In this document: piece by piece, positions 59,992 through 64,000 of the stretch
How positions within the stretch are numbered: the first letter of the stretch is position 1
Layout of the letters: the number at the start of each line of letters is the position of its first letter
NCBI GenBank assembly: GCA_040403315.1
Contig: JBBAKX010000001.1
Span: 372,001 to 436,000, forward strand
DNA: 64,000 bases
Source of the DNA: CAMCXT01 sp040403315
Lineage (GTDB): Bacteria > Bacteroidota > Bacteroidia > M30B66
Reading direction: 5' to 3'
Program-made: the position numbers and the translations under genes
Notes under the pieces: generated by a model
Seen by the model: the letters and a program-made list of their open reading frames with translations, nothing else
What the model was told of the DNA's origin: nothing
Database searches by the model: none

Positions 59992-62886
59992 TTATCCAAA
60001 TAGCTCTTCTAATTCTTCTTGAGAGATTCTCGATAATGGATTGGCTTGGCTAATAATATCGCCGGCAATCCGCGACTTTTTATCTTGAAGCTTCATGATT
60101 TTTTCCTCGATAGTGTCTTTTGTAATGAAGCGCCAAACAAACACAGGCTGATGTTGCCCGATGCGATGGGAGCGAGCAATAGCCTGCTCTTCTGGCGCTG
60201 GGTTCCACCATGGATCGAGCAAAAATACACAGTCGGCTTTTGTTAGATTTAAACCCGAACCACCAGTTCTAAGCTGAATCAAAAAAACTTTATGTCCAGG
60301 GTGATTTTCGAAAGCACTGATCACAGAGCCACGCTGAAGTTGAGGTACCTCGCCTGTGAGCCACGAATACGGAGTACCATTTTCCTCGAATGCTCTTCGA
60401 TACAATTGTAAATGCTTAACAAACTGAGAGAAAATCAGCACTTTTCGATTTTGATACCTCAGCTCTTCAAGTCGAATCAAGACATCGTTGAACTTAGCAG
60501 AATCACCAATGTAATCAGGATTGTCGAGCACTGGGTGAATAGCTAGTTTCCGCAATTGCGTTAAGCCTCTTAGAATTAGAATCTGACTTTTTTGAATGCC
60601 CTCGCGGGATACGTTTTCTAGGATCCGATTTCTGTACCAAGATTTTTGGTCTTCATAATTCTTTTTTTGGTCCTCATCCATGTTCGAATAATGGATGATG
60701 CGGGTTTGATTTGGAAGTTCAGGAGCAACCTCTTCTTTTGTTCTACGAAGAATAAACGGACGAATAATTTTTTGCAACCTCGCCAGTTTTTGATCATCCT
60801 TGTTTTGCTCGATCGGAATTACAAATTCGTGGCGGAAGTAATTGTAACTCCCAAGCAAACCCGGCTGCAAAAAAGTGAGCTGAGACCATAAATCAGTGAG
60901 TGAATTTTCAACTGGCGTTCCAGTGAGTACGATTCGGCTCATTCCATTGAGCTTTCGAACAGACTGAAAGCTCATCGAGCGCATGTTTTTAATCAACTGA
61001 CTTTCATCCAAAACAATGTTGCCAAATTCGATTTTCTGCAACATGTCGAGGTCGTTTCTCACAACACCGTAAGTGGTAAGAATCACATCGGCATCAATTA
61101 AATTTTCGGCATGTTCGGTTCTTCGATAGCCTGAATGACGCTTTACTTTAAGTGAAGGTGCAAATTTTTGAAGCTCTTTTTCCCAATTGTGAATCAACGA
61201 AGGCGCCATTACAATTAAACTAGGCAAAAGGAGAGATTCTTCTTCGTTTGAAAAAATGTCTAACTGAGCTGATAGCGCTAGTGCTTGGTTGGATGTAGAA
61301 ACCAGCTTATGGTCGCGCGAATACTGGAGCAAAGCAATCACTTGGATGGTTTTGCCGAGGCCCATGTCGTCGGCTAAACATGCGCCTAATTTGTTTTCGG
61401 CCATCATGCACAGCCAGTCGAAGCCTTTTTTCTGGTAATCGCGCAGTGTTGCCTGAAGGTTTTCAGGCACAGCAAACGACTTTTGGTTTTCGCCGGTGTA
61501 AATTTTCTTCTGATTTTCTGCCAAGCGGCTATTGATATCACCTGCTAGAAGCGGGTGCCCATTAAGCAAACCTTGATGTTGACGATGCAGTCGGATTGAG
61601 TCTTCTGATTCTTCGCTGAACTCGAATAAGTCGGCATATCTGACAAACCAAGATTCCGGCAATACGAGCATTTTTCCATCAGGCAGCTTGAACAGCGGAT
61701 TTCTTTCGAGGATATTTCGCTTGAAGCGAATAAATGGAATCTCGTATTTGCCCACTTTTACTATTGCAAATAAGTCGAACCAATCGGCCTCTTCTCTCAT
61801 TTCTTTGGTAACCACTTCTGGAATCATCGCCAAAAATTCCTGCCCGTTCCAAAGAGTTTCGGTTTCAATACCCAGCGCATCGAAACTTGGCTTGTGCATT
61901 GAAATCCAAGAGATCATCTCTTCAACTTTTCTTGCTCCATCTTCGGGTGCTCCAGAAGGAATGAACCAAGAGGGCTTTATTTTCACCATTCCAGAATCGA
62001 TCACCAGTTGGGTTTGCTGATTCTCCCACTTAGATTTTCGATGAAACCTTTTGATGAGGATCTTGTCGCCTTTGCGAACAACCTGAGCGAGCAGTTCTTG
62101 CTCCTGAGTTTCGTTTACTTGAAATTGATCGTAATGGAAATTCAGTTGAAATAGAGGCTGATGTTCTAAATCGAGCGACAAACTCAACACCGCTTTGAGT
62201 GAATCTGGCTTGTCTTGTACATCAAAGCCTGAAAAGATAACCTCCGATCTTCTAGATGCCTTTATTAGGAAAGCGGAAATAAACTTATCCGCCAATCGAT
62301 CAGGAATTTCCAACACATCTTTCTTTAGGAAAGGCTGCACTTTTTGTCCGTCGGTACCATCCGAAAGGGAGTAAATCCCTGTGGAATGCATTAACCAACC
62401 TGATTCGCTGCAGAGCACTTGAGTACCTGTATCAGATGGTTTTATTTGGCTTTCACCATCGTATAACTTAAGGGCATATTCGATTCCATCACTCACTTTA
62501 GTGAAATGGTAAACCATTTTTAATGAATGCGCGTGCACCGGATAAGGCAGCATGCCTGGATGATCCGAAGCTTTCACTCTCCAGTAAACCTGCTGCCCTC
62601 GCAAAAGCAATAAACAAGCAGCAATTTTCTTGTCGAAAAAAAGATTGAGCACTTTCATTTGCTCTTCATCTTTCGAAAGCTTATCGAGAAACAGCTCTTT
62701 TTTAACTTTTTTCTTGTTAAATACCCTCTCTACCGATTGAGGAGTGAGGTCGGCAAGCTTCTTAATTACCTGCAATTCTACCTCAGTAAATGGGTAATTA
62801 TAATCCTCACGACGTTCGTAGATTACCCGTTGGTATTCATACGAAAATGTTTGATTATCAAGTAGTTTGATGAGAAACGCCTCCAT
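59992..62886 (-). CDS. SNF2/RapA-type DEAD-box-like helicase (Swi2/Snf2 ATPase)
   Basis: From the ATG at 62886 the 964-residue protein has a long N-terminal region (about 1-480) with no recognisable domain. The SNF2_N ATPase follows: Walker A in ADDMGLGKTIQVIALL, motif Ia MAPSLIHNWEKELQKF, and motif II as DESQ (VLDESQLIKNMRS) instead of the usual DEAQ/DEAH. The helicase C-terminal half has SQFVKHLQLYRRAFEENG and motif VI AIARSHRIGQHQPVFVWRFITKDT. Bacterial SNF2 ATPases remodel DNA-protein or RNA polymerase complexes. No SWIM zinc finger is visible at the start. The frame extends to 62943, but a -7 box (62890-62897) lies between, supporting 62886. Substrate unknown. Confidence 0.92.
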   Translation of the reverse strand: MEAFLIKLLDNQTFSYEYQRVIYERREDYNYPFTEVELQVIKKLADLTPQSVERVFNKKKVKKELFLDKLSKDEEQMKVLNLFFDKKIAACLLLLRGQQVYWRVKASDHPGMLPYPVHAHSLKMVYHFTKVSDGIEYALKLYDGESQIKPSDTGTQVLCSESGWLMHSTGIYSLSDGTDGQKVQPFLKKDVLEIPDRLADKFISAFLIKASRRSEVIFSGFDVQDKPDSLKAVLSLSLDLEHQPLFQLNFHYDQFQVNETQEQELLAQVVRKGDKILIKRFHRKSKWENQQTQLVIDSGMVKIKPSWFIPSGAPEDGARKVEEMISWISMHKPSFDALGIETETLWNGQEFLAMIPEVVTKEMREEADWFDLFAIVKVGKYEIPFIRFKRNILERNPLFKLPDGKMLVLPESWFVRYADLFEFSEESEDSIRLHRQHQGLLNGHPLLAGDINSRLAENQKKIYTGENQKSFAVPENLQATLRDYQKKGFDWLCMMAENKLGACLADDMGLGKTIQVIALLQYSRDHKLVSTSNQALALSAQLDIFSNEEESLLLPSLIVMAPSLIHNWEKELQKFAPSLKVKRHSGYRRTEHAENLIDADVILTTYGVVRNDLDMLQKIEFGNIVLDESQLIKNMRSMSFQSVRKLNGMSRIVLTGTPVENSLTDLWSQLTFLQPGLLGSYNYFRHEFVIPIEQNKDDQKLARLQKIIRPFILRRTKEEVAPELPNQTRIIHYSNMDEDQKKNYEDQKSWYRNRILENVSREGIQKSQILILRGLTQLRKLAIHPVLDNPDYIGDSAKFNDVLIRLEELRYQNRKVLIFSQFVKHLQLYRRAFEENGTPYSWLTGEVPQLQRGSVISAFENHPGHKVFLIQLRTGGSGLNLTKADCVFLLDPWWNPAPEEQAIARSHRIGQHQPVFVWRFITKDTIEEKIMKLQDKKSRIAGDIISQANPLSRISQEELEELFG

Positions 62887-62889
62887 TGT

Positions 62890-62897
62890 CAAACCTA
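62890..62897 (-). promoter_or_regulatory. -7 box directly upstream of the SNF2 gene (possible leaderless transcript)
   Basis: On the minus strand TAGGTTTG fits TAnnTTTG and ends three bases (ACA) before the ATG at 62886. A TTTC lies 16 bases upstream of it. Confidence 0.4.
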
Positions 62898-63003
62898 CGA
62901 TTGGCAGACGTATGAAACAGAATATCAGTTGACTTTCTTTCATGAAGGCTTAAAAGATGCTCAAAACCGGAAATCCGGAAGCATCAACTTGCAAACCTAC
63001 AAC

Positions 63004-64000
63004 TCAGATGAGTCTGGAATAGCTTTCCAATGTTAATTTTTTCTGTGTGTTATCCACACCTTGAATGTGAACAATTCCGGGTTTGCTTCCTTGTGAAAAA
63101 TGCCCCTTTTCTTTTTCGATGCCCAATAATTTTGCCCCATTTAGGCTTGCCCATCGAAACAACTCTTCAATAGGAATAGCTGGGTAATACTGTTGAATGG
63201 CCTTGATTTCGCTTAACATGTTCAATTGATGATTTGATGCTAAAGAATCAGTGCCAATAGTGATCAAAAACTCTGATTCCCAAAGTTTATTGATGTCTGG
63301 GAGCGTGTTTTCGATGTAAAGGTTGGCATTTGGGCATAAACACAGAAAAAGTCTGTCGTGGTAAACCTGAATTTTTTCAAGGTCGTCGGCACTGATAAAA
63401 GTATTATGCACGAGCAGAATGTTTTTATCTCTTGGAAAGAAATCGATCAAATAATCGATTGGTCGAATGCCGGCAAATGGGAATTTTTCTCCGATTAAGT
63501 CTAGATTTCTCATTCGATCTGCCATTGCGCCAGTTCCAGTGGCGAACAATTCGATTTCGGCTTCCGATTCAGCGTGGTGAATGCTGTAAAATCCAGTGCT
63601 TTGGTTATCCAAATGATTTTTCACCAAAGTTTGTAACTCGATCGATGCAGAATAAGGTGCGTGTAAGCACATATTTCCCGGCCATTTTCCCAATTCGGCT
63701 AATAAGGCTTGACCTTCGTTTAAAATAGAATGCGCCAATTGACCATTAAATCCAAATCTTTCAATTAAACTGTGGTAATAAATCGAAGAATTTCGCTTTA
63801 TATCGAAAGTGCCAGCGCCATTGCAGATATCGGCAACTGCGACTATGCCAGAAAGATGCATTTCTGTATCGGCTTCCTGAATAGCTATTTCTCGCTGCTC
63901 ATTGTCGTTTCGCACTTGCATGAGCTTAGAAATAAACCCATTTAAACCGGTTTGTTCGTCGATTTTCCCTTTGAGATGAGAAAGCTCGAGGTGGCAATGA
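63004..64000 (-). CDS. Amidohydrolase superfamily protein (partial, 5' end beyond window)
   Basis: Reading upstream of the first in-window ATG (63921) the frame stays open to the edge and encodes HCHLELSHLKGKIDEQTG, which contains the HxH metal motif that opens the active site of amidohydrolases. The gene therefore starts outside the window and the ATG at 63921 is internal. Later ligands are in SIHHAESEAE (His), LVHNTFIS (His) and ITIGTDSLASNHQLN (Asp), the order seen in guanine/chlorohydrolase and SsnA-like deaminases. The ending (WASLNGAKLLGIEKEKGHFSQGSKPGIVHIQGV) is the usual C-terminal beta domain. It acts on an N-heterocycle or similar substrate that the sequence does not reveal. The SNF2 gene follows after 117 bases. 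Confidence 0.88.
   Translation of the reverse strand, partial: HCHLELSHLKGKIDEQTGLNGFISKLMQVRNDNEQREIAIQEADTEMHLSGIVAVADICNGAGTFDIKRNSSIYYHSLIERFGFNGQLAHSILNEGQALLAELGKWPGNMCLHAPYSASIELQTLVKNHLDNQSTGFYSIHHAESEAEIELFATGTGAMADRMRNLDLIGEKFPFAGIRPIDYLIDFFPRDKNILLVHNTFISADDLEKIQVYHDRLFLCLCPNANLYIENTLPDINKLWESEFLITIGTDSLASNHQLNMLSEIKAIQQYYPAIPIEELFRWASLNGAKLLGIEKEKGHFSQGSKPGIVHIQGVDNTQKKLTLESYSRLI

Noticed and set aside
63004..63921. A complete 305-residue amidohydrolase starting at 63921
   Set aside because: The frame continues upstream of that ATG and encodes the HCHLELSH metal motif, so the gene is truncated by the window edge rather than complete.
1..64000. tRNA, rRNA, CRISPR, insertion-sequence or prophage elements
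   Set aside because: I looked for cloverleaf-like segments, spaced direct repeats, transposase motifs and terminal inverted repeats and saw none. Without a search tool, small RNAs cannot be excluded.

Overview
The window reads as an ordinary chromosomal stretch of a Bacteroidota bacterium, most likely a member of the Flavobacteriia. The evidence is the conserved run pdxJ / CBS protein / nadK / DUF6089 (PorG-like) / uppS / bamA / two OmpH-Skp genes / murI, three proteins ending in a type IX secretion (T9SS) sorting domain, a Rho factor with a long Asn/Gln/Pro-rich insert, DUF4293 and DUF4199 proteins, and promoter -7 boxes of the Bacteroidota form TAnnTTTG. I saw no rRNA, tRNA, CRISPR array, insertion sequence or phage gene. 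Coding density is very high. Both window edges cut a gene (an MCE/MlaD protein on the left, an amidohydrolase on the right).

Layout. 0-4.2 kb: envelope genes (MCE lipid transport, amidase, and divergent lptD). 4.2-8.4 kb: a PPP-type phosphatase with a membrane J-domain protein, an LpxD-like acyltransferase and a GAF-PP2C phosphatase. 8.3-12.8 kb: a polysaccharide operon on the minus strand (DUF4293, flippase, chain-length regulator, O-antigen ligase/polymerase). 13-20.3 kb: rho, a DUF4199 protein, mpl, an MBL-fold hydrolase, a WG-repeat protein, a Rieske protein and a lipid kinase. 20.3-21.45 kb: an AT-rich, gene-poor stretch with one small hypothetical gene. 21.45-25.6 kb: a membrane zinc peptidase and a gingipain-like (C25) T9SS protease. 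25.6-30.2 kb: a tight minus-strand operon pdxJ / hydrolase / trpS / fRMsr / Ig-like lipoprotein. 30.3-39.3 kb: the plus-strand envelope-biogenesis block ending in murI. 39.3-44.7 kb: an M16 peptidase and the tyrosine-catabolic pair hmgA-hppD. 44.8-51.3 kb: two large T9SS surface proteins. 51.5-56.1 kb: nadB, a DUF4139 protein, a gamma-carbonic anhydrase-like protein and a CarboxypepD_reg protein. 56.1-64 kb: an acyl-CoA carboxylase beta subunit, beta-carbonic anhydrase, SulP transporter, SNF2 helicase and amidohydrolase.

How it fits together. The main theme is the outer membrane: LPS export (LptD), lipid A or related acylation, O-polysaccharide assembly, the BAM complex with Skp-like chaperones, undecaprenyl phosphate synthesis, peptidoglycan synthesis, recycling and hydrolysis, and T9SS function and cargo. 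A second theme is bicarbonate: SulP plus beta-carbonic anhydrase lie beside a biotin-dependent carboxylase that consumes bicarbonate. Convergent genes nearly always abut or overlap at their 3' ends without room for a hairpin terminator. I did not find a clear previously undescribed multi-gene system. The most unusual items are a tandem pair of PorG-like genes, the disordered Rho insert, several apparently leaderless promoters, and the overlapping convergent tails.
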